Assembly: GCA_026984595.1 (NCBI GenBank)
Contig: JALSRW010000615.1
Span: 1-6,827, forward strand
Length of the DNA stretch: 6,827 bases
Direction: 5' to 3'
Source: Alphaproteobacteria bacterium
GTDB lineage: Bacteria > Pseudomonadota > Alphaproteobacteria > Geminicoccales > Geminicoccaceae
The notes beneath the pieces were generated by a model. It saw nothing but the letters and a program-made list of their open reading frames with translations, was not told the origin of the DNA and did no database searches. Made by a program: the position numbers and the translations under genes. Shown in pieces: positions 6,401 to 6,827 of this stretch; the first letter of the stretch is position 1, and each line of letters starts with the position of its first letter.

Positions 6401-6827
6401 GTGACCACCGACCAGATCCTGCTGTTCGCCATTCTGGCGGCGGTGTTCGGGCTCCTGCTGTGGGGGCGCTGGCGCTACGATCTGGTCGCCTTCGCCGCAC
6501 TCACCGCGGCAGTGCTGCTGGGCGTGGTGCCCAGCGAGCGGGCCTTTTCCGGCTTCGGCCATCCGGCGACCGTGGTGGTGGCGCTGGTGCTGGTCATCAG
6601 CCGCGGCCTCGTGCAGTCGGGCGTAGTCGAGCTGATTGCCCGCCATCTGGTCGATCCCGAACGCCCGCTCGCGCGCCATATCGCCATCATGGCCGGCCTC
6701 GCCGCATCCCTTTCGGCGGTGATGAACAATGTGGCGGCCCTCGCGCTGCTGATGCCGCTCGATCTCGAAGCCGCCCGGCGGGCCGACCGCCATCCGGGCA
6801 GGAGCCTGATGCCGCTCGCCTTCGCCT
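6401..6827 (+). CDS. SLC13/DASS-type membrane transporter, N-terminal part (3' end outside window)
   Basis: An inner-membrane permease fragment of 142 residues, read from a GTG start to the window end. It has an N-terminal hydrophobic helix (about residues 5-21, ILLFAILAAVFGLLLWG), a second (28-43), a third (56-76, ATVVVALVLVISRGLVQSG) and a fourth (94-120). The fourth contains SAVMNNVAALALLMPL, the helix-breaking Asn-Asn segment seen in the SLC13/ArsB-NhaD (ion transporter) superfamily. GFGHPATVVVALVLVIS followed by MNNVAALALLMP and SLMPLAFA most resembles SLC13 permeases that carry TrkA-C domains further along; these would lie outside the window. The GTG is the only start candidate after the preceding in-frame stop at 6371-6373. 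Its ribosome binding site is weak. The 27-base gap to the aminotransferase suggests the same operon. The substrate is unknown; dicarboxylates, sulfate or other anions are family possibilities. Confidence 0.78.
   Translation, partial: MTTDQILLFAILAAVFGLLLWGRWRYDLVAFAALTAAVLLGVVPSERAFSGFGHPATVVVALVLVISRGLVQSGVVELIARHLVDPERPLARHIAIMAGLAASLSAVMNNVAALALLMPLDLEAARRADRHPGRSLMPLAFA

Noticed and set aside
4883..6793. 636-codon open frame on the minus strand opposite the aminotransferase and permease
   Set aside because: Its translation is rich in His, Asp, Gly and Arg with no recognisable domain and it mirrors a strongly supported gene. Long antisense frames are expected in GC-rich DNA.

Overview
The window looks like a chromosomal segment of a GC-rich proteobacterium, most likely an alphaproteobacterium. 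Base composition is about two-thirds G+C by eye. An IbpA-type small heat-shock gene sits behind what looks like a sigma-32 promoter and a ROSE RNA thermometer, an arrangement well known in alpha- and gammaproteobacteria. All intact genes have ordinary GC-rich codon use. No mobile element, CRISPR array, rRNA or tRNA was seen.

Layout, left to right. (1) 2-976 (+): the C-terminal 324 residues of a class I [4Fe-4S] fumarate hydratase; its start lies outside the window. (2) 981-2162 (-): a class V PLP aminotransferase of the serine/alanine-glyoxylate type, convergent with the fumarase across only 4 bases. (3) 2163-2341: a divergent intergenic region. It holds a sigma-32-like promoter (2211-2239) and a two-hairpin ROSE-type leader (2284-2340) for the heat-shock gene, and probably an overlapping sigma-70-like promoter for the aminotransferase. 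(4) 2342-2770 (+): an IbpA/Hsp20 chaperone, followed by a long GC-rich hairpin (2772-2808) and a smaller one (2812-2829). (5) 2854-6827 (+): a tightly packed putative polyamine catabolism operon. Its genes are gamma-glutamyl-GABA hydrolase (puuD/spuA-like), gamma-glutamylpolyamine synthetase (puuA/spuB-like), a class III putrescine-type aminotransferase (spuC-like) and, starting with GTG, the first 142 residues of an SLC13/DASS-type membrane transporter cut by the window end.

The operon order hydrolase-synthetase-transaminase matches, from memory, the spuA-spuB-spuC order of Pseudomonas aeruginosa. The expected route is gamma-glutamylation of putrescine (or another polyamine), conversion of the remaining amine to an aldehyde by the transaminase, oxidation by an aldehyde dehydrogenase not seen here, and release of GABA and glutamate by the hydrolase. 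The transporter takes the place where spu clusters carry an ABC polyamine importer. Whether it belongs functionally to the pathway is not shown by the sequence.

I did not find a clearly undescribed system. The strongest non-coding signal is the ROSE-like thermometer with its sigma-32 promoter. Other points worth checking are the overlapping divergent promoters and the unusual permease partner of the polyamine genes.
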